From: DASWZN01 sp963841635
GTDB taxonomy: Bacteria; Acidobacteriota; Terriglobia; Bryobacterales; Bryobacteraceae
Direction of reading: 5' to 3'
Assembly: GCA_963841635.1 (NCBI GenBank)
Contig: CAWJDO010000002.1
Location: 1,922,001-1,986,000, forward strand
Length of the DNA: 64,000 nucleotides
Shown here: positions 1 through 7,959 of the stretch, piece after piece
Numbering within the stretch: the stretch's first letter is position 1
Layout of the letters: the number at the start of each line of letters is the position of its first letter
The notes under the pieces: generated by a model
Seen by the model: only the letters and a program-made list of their open reading frames with translations
Told to the model about the DNA's origin: nothing
The model's database searches: none
Made by a program: the position numbers and the translations under genes

Positions 1-1812
1 CGGTTTGACATCGCCCTTTACCAGGTGGGCAACAACGCCTGCCACTCCTTTGTCTATGAGGCGGCGCTGGCGCACCCGGGCGTCACGGTCCTGCACGAGG
101 CCAATCTGCACCACCTGATTGCCGAGACCACCATCCGGCGGGGCGACTGGGACGGCTATCTGCGCGAAGTCGCGTACGCGGGAGGCGCCGAGGCCCTGGC
201 GTACGCCCAACGCGTACGTGCGCTCGAGACGGGGCCGGACTACGACGGCGTGCCCATGACCCGCCGGCTGATCGAGCGTTCGCGCGGCATCGTGGTGCAC
301 AGCGACGCGGTGCGCGACCACGTCCTCGCGGTGGGCTTTGGCGGACCGCTCGCCCGCATCCCGCACGGCGCCTGGCCGGCGGACGCTGACCGCAGGGTCT
401 GGCGCGACCGGCTGGGAATCGAAGAGGGCGCGCCGCTGGTGGGCATCTTCGGTTTTTTGAAGCCTTACAAGCGCATTCCCGAATCGTTGCGCGCTTTCCG
501 CCGGCTGGTGCGCCTGGAGCCGCGCGCGAAGATGATCCTGGTGGGTGAGCCGCACCCCGATCTGGCGGTCGATTCGATGATCGCCTCGCTCGGCCTTGGC
601 GCCAACGTGCGCTTGCTGGGATTCGTGCCCATCGCGGAGTTCACTGGCTACATGGGCGCCTGCGACATGGTGCTGAACCTGCGCTATCCGACCGTCGGCG
701 AGACCTCCGGCAGCCTGCTTCGCGCGCTGGGACTGGGCAGGCCAGTGTTGGTTTCCGACGTGGGTGCGTTTCGCGATCTGCCCGACGACATCTGCGTGAA
801 GGTGCCCCCGGGGCCCAGCGAAGAGGACGAGATCTTCGAGTTCCTGAACCTGCTGGTGTCGCGGCCCGATCTGGCTCGGGCGATGGGCACGCGGGCGCGG
901 GCCTGGGTGGAGCGCGAATGCACGTGGGAGCACGTCGCGCGGCGCTATGCGGAGTTTCTGGAGTGCGTGGTTACCGGCACCGAACCGCGGGCGTCAGCGA
1001 GCGGACCCGTCGCGACCCCGGCGCGGGCCGCTCCGGAGGCGATCCTCAAGTGGGTGCCGCCGGACCCGGTGTTGCGCGCCTACGTGGATACGCATCTGAC
1101 ACGGCTCATCCGGACTCTCGAGATCATTCCCCCCGGCGGGCCGGCGGACCGCATCCTCGAGATGGGCGCCTATCTACAGATCACGCCGTCGCTGGGCCCA
1201 CGGCTCGGCTACGGCGAGGTGCGCGGGTGTTACTACGGACCGGCCGGGACGGCGGACCATCGCTCCGTGGTTGCTACGACGGGCGAGCGGTTCGAGTGCG
1301 ATCTGGACCTGTTCGACGCCGAGAAGGACATCTTTCCCTATCCCGACGAGCATTTCGCGACGGTGCTTTGCTGCGAGCTGATCGAGCACCTGTCGGCGGA
1401 CCCGATGCACCTGCTGAGCGAGGTCAATCGCATCCTGCGCGAGGGTGGCCACCTTGTGCTCACGACGCCCAACATCGCCTCTTTGCGAGCAATCTCGGCG
1501 ATTCTCCAGGGGTATCATCCAGGCCTCTTCCCGCAGTACATCAAGCCCTCGGAGGCGGGCGAGGCGGCGCCTCGGCACAACCGCGAATACGCGCCGCGGG
1601 AGGTGCATCAGATGCTGGCCGACGCCGGGTTCGAGGTGGTGCGTCTGGAAACGGGTCCGTTCCGCGAGCAGCCGCGGCCCGAGTTGGCGTGGGTGCGGCG
1701 GCTGCTCGAAAGGCACTGGCTGGCGGCCGATTTGCGCGATGAGGGAATTTACGCTGTGGGCCGGAAATCGGGGCCGGTGCGCAGTCGCTATCCGGAGTGG
1801 CTCTATGCCTGA
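1..1812 (+). CDS. Glycosyltransferase (GT4-like) fused to SAM-dependent methyltransferase, 5' partial
   Basis: The frame is open to the left edge (it reads ...DIALYQVGNN before the first GTG at 25), so the true start lies outside the window. The N-terminal ~310 residues look like a GT-B glycosyltransferase: a GIFGFLKPYKR strand, and VGETSGSLLRALGLGRPVLV, the usual nucleotide-sugar-binding segment. After a short repeat-derived linker (about 979-1014) comes a class I methyltransferase with ILEMGAY (motif I) and ELIEHL plus LREGGHLVLTTPN (later motifs). Both halves act on polysaccharide or glycolipid assembly in the cytoplasm; the next gene is a polysaccharide exporter permease. The sugar and methyl acceptors are unknown. 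Confidence 0.8.
   Translation, partial: RFDIALYQVGNNACHSFVYEAALAHPGVTVLHEANLHHLIAETTIRRGDWDGYLREVAYAGGAEALAYAQRVRALETGPDYDGVPMTRRLIERSRGIVVHSDAVRDHVLAVGFGGPLARIPHGAWPADADRRVWRDRLGIEEGAPLVGIFGFLKPYKRIPESLRAFRRLVRLEPRAKMILVGEPHPDLAVDSMIASLGLGANVRLLGFVPIAEFTGYMGACDMVLNLRYPTVGETSGSLLRALGLGRPVLVSDVGAFRDLPDDICVKVPPGPSEEDEIFEFLNLLVSRPDLARAMGTRARAWVERECTWEHVARRYAEFLECVVTGTEPRASASGPVATPARAAPEAILKWVPPDPVLRAYVDTHLTRLIRTLEIIPPGGPADRILEMGAYLQITPSLGPRLGYGEVRGCYYGPAGTADHRSVVATTGERFECDLDLFDAEKDIFPYPDEHFATVLCCELIEHLSADPMHLLSEVNRILREGGHLVLTTPNIASLRAISAILQGYHPGLFPQYIKPSEAGEAAPRHNREYAPREVHQMLADAGFEVVRLETGPFREQPRPELAWVRRLLERHWLAADLRDEGIYAVGRKSGPVRSRYPEWLYA
977..1014 (+). repeat. Dispersed repeat family B fragment inside a coding frame
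   Basis: The segment reads CACCGAACCGCGGGCGT followed by CAGCGAGCGGACC and matches the intergenic repeat at 54523 onward (CACCGAACCGCGAGCGTGA, then GCGAGCGGACC). It is translated as TEPRASASGP between the glycosyltransferase and methyltransferase domains, exactly at the domain boundary. Confidence 0.6.
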
Positions 1813-1834
1813 GGCGGGGCCTTCGGCATCGGTT

Positions 1835-1937
1835 GTGGGGCGGACCGCAAGGTCCGCGACCGACGCCCTCGTCGGCCCGCTCGCGACGCAAGATGCGGGT
1901 CCAGGGGGACCCGCGCGGACCAGGGGGTCCGCCCCAC
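1835..1937. repeat. Dispersed repeat family A with 12-bp terminal inverted repeats
   Basis: The ends GTGGGGCGGACC (1835-1846) and GGTCCGCCCCAC (1926-1937) are perfect inverse complements. Inside is a second hairpin, GCGGACC/GGTCCGC near 1915-1932, and a GACGCCCTCGTCGGC core. Related copies lie at 33963-34020 and 58918-58974. The copy fills the whole gap between two co-directional genes and ends one base before the start codon of the permease. REP/BIME-like palindromic repeats are the nearest known type. Confidence 0.75.
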
Positions 1938-1938
1938 G

Positions 1939-3123
1939 ATGACCTCCGTGACGGTGCGGTTGCTGGTGGAGAACACTACGGCCGAGGTGTGGAGGGCCGC
2001 GGACGGATACGCCGCCTGCTACCAGGTGTTCGACCCGGAGACCGGGACGCTCGTTTCGGAAGGCGAGCGCATTCCGCTGGGTCGCGATCTGGTTCCTGGC
2101 CAGGCGATCGAGGTGGCGGTGCTGGTGGAATTCCCGCCCGAGCCGGGCCGGTATCGAGCGTTTGTCTCCACCATGCGCGAGCACGTCTGCTGGTTCTACG
2201 ACCGCGGCGCGCGGTTCACCGTGGTGGATGCGGAGGTCGGCGAAGGCGCCGTCGGGAAGGTGCGGGAATGGGTAACCACCCTCAGCGCGCTCGGCCGCAG
2301 GAACCTGGTCCGTGGCGTCGGGCGCGCATTCCGGTATCCAGTGCTCTCCCTCTGGCGCAACCGCGGTCTAATCCGCTCGCTGGTGCGCCGCGACATTCTG
2401 GGCCGGTACCGCGGCTCCTTCGGCGGCGTGTTCTGGACCGTTCTCAACCCGCTGCTGCTGATGGCGACGTACTTCTTCGTGTTCGGCGTCGTGCTTCACA
2501 CACGCTTCGCGAGCGACCCTGGCCGGGCGGGTTTCGTCCTCTATTTCCTGTGCGGAATGCTGCCGTGGCTGGCGGTGAGCGAAGCGCTGGGGCGCGCGCC
2601 GCTGGTGGTTCTCGAATACCGGAATTTCGTGAAGAAGCTGGTGTTTCCGATCGAGATCCTGCCGGTGAACCTGGCTCTGGCGGCGCTGGTGACGGAGGCG
2701 TTCGCGGTGCTACTGTTTCTGGTGTTGCTCGTGGCGACGCGGGGCGCCGTGCCATGGAGCGCGTTGTGGCTGCCGGCGCTGGTGATTCCGCAGGTGCTGC
2801 TTACGATGGGCCTGGGATGGTTCCTGGCCGGGCTGGGTGTCTATCTGCGCGACCTCGGCCAGATCAACGGTTTCCTGCTGACGTTGTGGTTCTTCCTCAC
2901 GCCGATCTGCTACCCGGTGGAATCGCTGCCCCGGCAGGCGCTCCCGCTGCTGACCCGCAACCCGATGTTCGTGCTGGTGCGGGCGTACCGGGACATTCTG
3001 CTGGAAGGCCGCGCGCCGGCGATGGGCGGGCTTTGGAAATTCTGGGCGCTCGCCCTGCTGCTGTTCTTCGCCGGCCACGCCTGGTTTTACAAGCTGCGCA
3101 AGACGTTCGCCGACGTCATCTGA
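1939..3123 (+). CDS. ABC-2 type polysaccharide export permease with N-terminal beta-sandwich-like domain
   Basis: 394 aa. The C-terminal ~260 residues are an ABC-2 (TagG/Wzm-type) membrane subunit: an amphipathic LWRNRGLIRSLVRRDILGRY segment, then FWTVLNPLLLMATYFFVFG and about six hydrophobic helices, ending in a short RKTFADVI tail. Such proteins move undecaprenyl-linked glycans across the inner membrane with a separate ATPase. The first ~110 residues are not membrane protein; they look like the beta-sandwich of Wzt C-terminal domains (EGERIPLG, PGRYRAFVS, CWFYDRG), unusual on a permease. No ATPase gene is adjacent. The ATG at 1939 directly abuts repeat A, with no clear ribosome site. Confidence 0.8.
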   Translation: MTSVTVRLLVENTTAEVWRAADGYAACYQVFDPETGTLVSEGERIPLGRDLVPGQAIEVAVLVEFPPEPGRYRAFVSTMREHVCWFYDRGARFTVVDAEVGEGAVGKVREWVTTLSALGRRNLVRGVGRAFRYPVLSLWRNRGLIRSLVRRDILGRYRGSFGGVFWTVLNPLLLMATYFFVFGVVLHTRFASDPGRAGFVLYFLCGMLPWLAVSEALGRAPLVVLEYRNFVKKLVFPIEILPVNLALAALVTEAFAVLLFLVLLVATRGAVPWSALWLPALVIPQVLLTMGLGWFLAGLGVYLRDLGQINGFLLTLWFFLTPICYPVESLPRQALPLLTRNPMFVLVRAYRDILLEGRAPAMGGLWKFWALALLLFFAGHAWFYKLRKTFADVI

Positions 3124-3583
3124 GCATTTCTTCGAGGCGAACGTAGCCCGCTTCCATCCCGTGCTCCATGCCGGTAGCGAGCATGGTGGCCCGCGTCTGG
3201 GCATCGGGCAGGGTCATGCGCATGGTCATCAAGGTGCCGGCGCCATCCGGATCGAAGGTCGTTTCAACGTGGTTGTCCGGCGTCGGGTCGGGCAGGTGCA
3301 TACGCGCTACGTGTACGATCCTGCGGTAGGGCTCGAGTTCCAGGTATTCCCCGGTCTGGTAGAATCCGCGGCCTTTGCCGTTGGTCCACTCGAAGCGTAT
3401 CTTCCCGCCGGGTTGCGCATCGCTGATGCAAACGGGCATGGTCCATCCCTCGGGACCGAGCATCCATCTCTGTATCAATTCCGGCTCTATGTGCGCGCGG
3501 TACAGAGCTTCCGGAGGCGCCGCGAAGCGCCTGGTCACAACGACATGTGTATCGCCTTCGGTCTTCAGCGTCATCTTGCTCAT
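3116..3583 (-). CDS. SRPBCC (AHSA1-like) protein
   Basis: 155 aa starting MSKMTLKTEGDTHVVVTRRF, the typical first strand and helix of AHSA1/START-like proteins, with APPEALYRAHIEPELIQRWM and GKIRFEW following. These small proteins bind hydrophobic ligands; the ligand here is unknown. The start at 3583 overlaps the ArsR gene stop (ATG/TGA overlap, 3580-3583), so the two are translationally coupled. The 3' end overlaps the convergent permease gene by 8 bp. ArsR-SRPBCC two-gene operons are common and usually autoregulated. Confidence 0.85.
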   Translation of the reverse strand: MSKMTLKTEGDTHVVVTRRFAAPPEALYRAHIEPELIQRWMLGPEGWTMPVCISDAQPGGKIRFEWTNGKGRGFYQTGEYLELEPYRRIVHVARMHLPDPTPDNHVETTFDPDGAGTLMTMRMTLPDAQTRATMLATGMEHGMEAGYVRLEEMLR

Positions 3584-3921
3584 CGCGTATCCTTTCCCCT
3601 CTTTGGTTCCATGGCGGCCAGAACTTTGTCCAGCCGGTCGTAGTTTGTCTCCAGGGCCTTGCGGACCATCGCGAGCCATTGCTCCATCGCGTCGATGCCG
3701 GGGCCAACCAGGCGACGCGGGCGCTTTGTCCCATCGACCCGGCGGGCAATGAGGCCGGCGCTCTCGAGGATCTTCAGGTGTTGGGAGATTGCCGGTTGCG
3801 TCATCTCGAAGGGCTCCGCGAGTTCCATCACGGTGGCTTCTCCCTGGGCGAGGCGAGCGAGAATCGCGCGGCGCGTGGGGTCGGCCAGGGCAGAGAAGGC
3901 GGCATCGAGGTTCGATGTCAT
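3580..3921 (-). CDS. ArsR-family winged-helix repressor
   Basis: 113 aa. It has the ArsR/SmtB winged helix: LADPTRRAILARLAQGEATVMELA, then recognition helix QPAISQHLKILESAGLI at about residues 43-59 and a wing with KRPRRLV. No metal-binding ELCVCD motif is present, so it belongs to the non-metal ArsR group paired with SRPBCC proteins. It is the first gene of a two-gene operon and is very likely autoregulated through the palindrome at 3940-3955. Confidence 0.88.
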   Translation of the reverse strand: MTSNLDAAFSALADPTRRAILARLAQGEATVMELAEPFEMTQPAISQHLKILESAGLIARRVDGTKRPRRLVGPGIDAMEQWLAMVRKALETNYDRLDKVLAAMEPKRGKDTR

Positions 3922-3934
3922 GTATAGGCACTAT

Positions 3935-3961
3935 ATTATATAAGAACTTGCTTATTGTCAA
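3935..3961 (-). promoter_or_regulatory. Promoter and candidate operator of the arsR-SRPBCC operon
   Basis: Read on the minus strand: -35 TTGACA (3956-3961) and -10 TATAAT (3935-3940), separated by 15 bp. The spacer is itself an inverted repeat, ATAAG-N6-CTTAT (3940-3955), so a dimeric repressor bound there would cover both boxes. The start codon is only 13 bp beyond the -10 box, giving a leader of about 6 nt and no room for a Shine-Dalgarno site. Confidence 0.7.
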
Positions 3962-4030
3962 GGCCTCATGCTTGCAGCCAGTTCGTGCGGAACAAACAGG
4001 CCCCTGGTTCGTATGACTCTACGAGACACA

Positions 4031-4058
4031 GCACCGCTCCCTGACGGTCGCGGCTCGG
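4031..4058. repeat. Dispersed repeat family B fragment
   Basis: The sequence CACCGCTCCCTGACGGTC then GCGGCTCGG recurs at 28453 and 54550 with few changes. Here it sits right before the ribosome site (AAGGAG) of the adaptor gene at 4069. Confidence 0.6.
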
Positions 4059-4068
4059 AAGGAGTCAC

Positions 4069-5291
4069 ATGGCAAACGGAACCAACGGCAGAAAGAACGG
4101 GCGCCGGCGGCGGCGCTTCATCTGGATGGGAGCGCTCGTAGTGATCCTCGGGGGCGCGTTCTTCGGCGTGAAGGCGGCGCTGAAGCCCAACAACCAGATC
4201 GATCCCTCCAAGCTCGCCACGGTGGAGAAGGGCGACATTGCCCGGTCGGTGGTAGCGACGGGCAAGATCGAGCCACTGGCCAAGGTCGAGGTGAAGTCGA
4301 AAGCCAGCGGTCTGGTCAAACAGGTGTTCGTGCATTACAGCGACTGGGTGAAGAAGGGGCAGGTGCTGGTGGAGCTGGACAAGGAAGAACTGCAGGCGCA
4401 GGTGCGCGAATCGCGTGCGGCGCTGATGGCATCCCAGGCTGCGGAGGACTCCGCCTCGGCCACTTATGAAAAGAACAAGGTCGAAGCCGAGGCCCCCGAT
4501 CTGCCGTTCCTCAAAGCCAACATGGACCGCGCGCGACAGCTCAAGTCGCAAGGCCTGATTGCGCAGGCCGTCATGGAGGATGCCGAGCGGACCTACCAGA
4601 GCTCGCTGAACAAGCAGATGACGGCGCTTCGCAACATCAACGTCAGCCGCGCCGAGATCGCTCGCGCCAAAGCCGGTGTCGCCGAAGCTCAGGCCACGCT
4701 GGACCGCGCCGATGAGAACCTCAGGAATTCCACCATCGTCAGCCCCATGGACGGACTCGTGCTCTCGCGCGACGTGGAGGTTGGCGACGCGGTGAGTTCG
4801 ATCCTGGTGCTGGGCTCGCAGGCCACGCAGATCATGACGCTGGGCGACGTCAGCGACGTGTACGTGCTGGGCAAGGTGGACGAGGCCGACATCGGGAAGG
4901 TCTATCTCGGCCAGCCGGCGCGCATCGTGGTCGAGTCCTTCAAGGACAAGAAGTTCGACGGCAAGGTCACCAAGATTTCTCCGCTCGGCGTGGAGAAGGA
5001 CAACGTGACCACGTTCGAGGTGCGGGTCTCGATCCGGAACCCCAGCGGCGAGCTCAAGGCGAACATGAGCGCCAACGCCGAGATCATTCTCGAGGAGAAG
5101 AAGAACGTTCTGCTGGTGCCGGAGTCGGCCGTGGTCTACGACACGGCAGCGCAAGCACGTCTCTCGAAGTTCCCGATCTGGCCAACGAGAAGGGGCGCCG
5201 CAAGGTGGCGTGCAAGCTGGGCATCTCGAACGGCGTGAAGACCGAGCTGATCTCGGGGTTAAAGGAAGGCGAGAAGGTAGTGCTGCAGTAA
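4069..5291 (+). CDS. HlyD/MacA-type efflux periplasmic adaptor, frameshifted near the 3' end
   Basis: A basic N-terminus is followed by one membrane helix (about residues 18-38). The body is an adaptor protein: lipoyl-like half (KVEVKSKASGLVKQVFVHYSDWVKKGQVL), a coiled-coil hairpin rich in A/E/R, then the second lipoyl half (STIVSPMDGLVLSRDVEVGDAV) and a beta-barrel. It links inner-membrane permeases to an outer-membrane channel. After VVYD the frame breaks at about 5140. One missing base there restores ...SLEVPDLANEKGRRK...SGLKEGEKVVLQ and a stop at 5289-5291, the normal family ending. The uninterrupted frame instead stops at 5238. Ribosome site AAGGAG precedes the ATG. The two permeases follow. 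Confidence 0.8.
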
Positions 5292-5294
5292 GAA

Positions 5295-5326
5295 GTCGAT
5301 GGTCGATGGCCGATGGTGGATGGCTG
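5295..5326 (+). repeat. Short GATGG-type tandem repeat
   Basis: GTCGATGG, TCGATGG, CCGATGG and TGGATGG follow one another directly before the ATG of the first permease. A similar stretch (6598-6624) precedes the second permease. These are degenerate 7-8-mer repeats in short intergenic gaps. Confidence 0.5.
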
Positions 5327-6590
5327 ATGTCTTTTCGCGACCTGCTCGCCGACACGTTCCGGACGCTTTGGGCGCACAAGCTGCGCACGTTCCTCACCAT
5401 GTTCGGGATCGCCTGGGGCATCGTCTCCATCACGCTGATGGTGGCCGCGGGCGAGGGGCTGCGCGTCGGGCAGAAGAAGGTCGCCGACAGTTTCGGCAAG
5501 GACATCATGATCTTCTTCGCCGGCCGGACCAGCCTGCAGGCCGGCGGCATGCGCGCGGGCCGGCCGCATCCAGTGGACGACGACCGACCACGCCGTGGTG
5601 CAGAAGGAAGCTACGTCGTGCCGCGTACGTGATGCCCGAGCTGGGAACGAATGTGCTGGTCCACAGCGCATTCAACAGCGGGCTGCTCCTGGTGACCGGA
5701 TCACTGCCGCCCTTCGCGGATGTGCGCAGCATCCCCGTCGCCGAGGGCCGTTTCTACAACTGGGACGACGAGGCGCAAGGGCGCCGGGTGGCGTTCATCG
5801 GCAGCGACGCGAAGAAGCAGCTCTTCGCCGGGCACGGCGCGCTCGGCGAGACTATCACGTTGGGGGGCATCCCTTACACGATCGTCGGCGTGATGACGGC
5901 AGAAGGAGCAGGACTCGAGCTACGACGGCCGCGACATCTCGAAGGTGTTCATCCCCTTCAGCTCCATGCTCCGGGATTTCCCGAACAAGCCGCCAGCGGA
6001 GCGCCGCACGCGTGGACCGGCTGCTGGTGACTCCGAGATCGCTCGAATGACGACGAGGCCTGCAAGTTCGAGGTGCGGCGCGCGCTGGGACGTCTTCACG
6101 ACTTCGATCCGCACGACGAAGAGGCCGCCCATATCTGGGACACGGTGGAAGACACCAAGGCGTTCCGCACCATGACCGATGGCATGAAGTACTTCCTGGG
6201 CGCGGTCGGCGTGGTGACCTGTTCCTGGGCGGCATCGGCGTGATGAACGTGATGCTGGTGGCGGTGCGCGAGCGGACGCGCGAGATCGGCGTGCGGAAGG
6301 CGGTGGGCGCGACGCGCGGGTCTATTCGTCGGCCAGTTCTTCGCGGAGACGATGCTCGATCGTGTTCGTCAGCGGCGGATTCGGCATGGCGGTGTCCTAC
6401 GGCTTCTGCGCGCTGGTCAACCTGCTTCCCATGCCGCAGTTCTTCGCTGGGCTGCTGCCGACGTGGACTACGGGCCTGCTGGCGCTGCGCTCTGCTGGGA
6501 ACGGTGGCCGTGCTTTCGGCCATGTATCCGGCGCGCCGCGCCGCCCGAGTCGATCCGATCGAGGCGCTGCGCTACGAGGCGGGGGGCTGA
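5327..6590 (+). pseudogene. MacB-type ABC transporter permease, multiple frameshifts
   Basis: Starts MSFRDLLADTFRTLWAHKLRTFLTMFGIAWG, the typical first helix of MacB/FtsX permeases. The periplasmic domain and the C-terminal FtsX domain (GGIGVMNVMLVAVRERTREIGVRKAVGATRG, then PARRAARVDPIEALRYE) are present but spread over all three frames. Breaks fall near 5568, 5895, 5995, 6045, 6220, 6325, 6350 and 6490. All conserved blocks are in order and the amino-acid sequence is well preserved between breaks. This fits sequencing or assembly indels better than long decay. No ATPase domain is fused or adjacent. Confidence 0.75.
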
Positions 6591-6631
6591 TAAGGCGGTC
6601 GATGGTGGCTGGTCGATGGTTGACGGTTCAG

Positions 6632-7894
6632 ATGCTGGCTGAGATCTTCAGGCAGGCGTGGCAGGCGCTGCGGCGGAACCGGACGCGCAGCCTCCTCACC
6701 ATGCTCGGGGATCGTGTGGGGCATCGTGGCGGTGACGCTGCTGATCGCCTACGGCACCGGCTTTCGCGGGGTTCTGGTGCGCGCGTTCGACGCCTTCGGC
6801 AAGAGCGCGGTGGTGTGCTGGCCGGGCCAGACCAGCGAGCAGGCGGGCGGCGAGCGCGCCGGGCGGCGCATACGCTTCGAGCAGGAAGACCTGGACGCTG
6901 ATCCGCAGCCGAGGCCATCGCTGGTCAAGCAGGTGAGCCTGGAGACCGTGCGCTGGCGCGCAGATCTCGTACGGCGACCGGCTGGCCAACACCGCCATCC
7001 GCGGCGTCGTACCCCGAGTACGGCGAGATCCGCAACGAGGTGCCGAGCGGAGGGTCGCTGGATCAGCGCGGAGGACATCGATGGAACGGCGGCGCGTGGT
7101 CTTCCTCGGCGGCAAGCTTCGCAAGAAGCTGTTCAGCGGACGGCCCGGCGGTGGGTGAGACGGTCCTCATCGACGGCATGCGCTTCACGGTGGTCGGCGC
7201 GATGGACCGCAAGATGCAGCTCAGCAACTACTTCACGAGCGACGACGAGTCCGCTTGATCCCTTACAGCGCCGCCGGCGACCTGTGGGACACGCGCTACG
7301 CCAGTGTGCTGGTGTTCTCTTCGGTCGCGCCCAGCCTGGAGGCCAGGGCCATGGACCAGGTGCGCGAGATCGTCGGCAAGCGGCAGCGCTTCTCGCCCAC
7401 CGACAAGCGGGCCATCCAGATGTTCGGGCGCCAGGAGTTCCGCCCGATCATCGACGGCATCACGATCGGCCTGCAGGTGCTGCTTGCTCTTCATCGGGAC
7501 GCTGACGCTCGGGATCGGCGGCGTCGGCGTGATGAACATCATGCTGGTCTCGGTGGACGAGCGCGTGCGCGAGATCGGCCTGCGGCGGGCGATCGGCGCG
7601 CGGCGCTGGCACATCCGCGCCCAGTTCCTGGCGGAGGCGCTGGTGCTGACGCTGGCGGGCGGCGCGTTGGGGATCGGCGTGGCCGCACTGGTTACGTCCT
7701 GGCCGGGCACGCTGCCGATGCTGGGGCCGCTGTTCAAGGACACCTCGGGGAAGGGCGACATTCACCTGGCGCTGTCGCCGGGGACGGCGGCGCTCTCGAG
7801 TGCGGTTCTGGTGGTGGTGGGGGTATTGGCCGGCCTTTTCCCTGCGATCCGAGCGTCGCGGCTGGATCCGTCTGATGCGCTCAGATATGAGTAG
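6632..7894 (+). pseudogene. Second MacB-type ABC transporter permease, multiple frameshifts
   Basis: Starts MLAEIFRQAWQALRRNRTRSLLTMLG, then expected IVWGIVAVTLLIAYGTGFRG after a frame break at about 6710 caused by an extra G in a G run. More breaks follow near 6895, 7000, 7250 and 7485. The C-terminus is intact: GGVGVMNIMLVSVDERVREIGLRRAIGARR and ASRLDPSDALRYE. It is a paralogue of the preceding gene, and together they would form a heterodimeric permease served by an unlinked ATPase. Same interpretation as its neighbour: conserved coding content with clustered indels. Confidence 0.75.
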
Positions 7895-7903
7895 AAGGAG
7901 ACA

Positions 7904-7954
7904 GGAGTCAGGAGACAGGAGTCTGGAGTGGGACCCAGAAGATCTCCTGACTCC
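7904..7954. terminator. Inverted repeat between convergent genes, possible bidirectional terminator
   Basis: GGAGTCAGGAGA (7904-7915) and TCTCCTGACTCC (7943-7954) are a perfect 12-bp inverted repeat. It lies between the 3' ends of the permease (7894) and the AsmA-like gene (7960). The left arm is part of a degenerate GACAGGAGTC tandem repeat. There is no long T run. Confidence 0.45.
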
Positions 7955-7959
7955 TTGGT

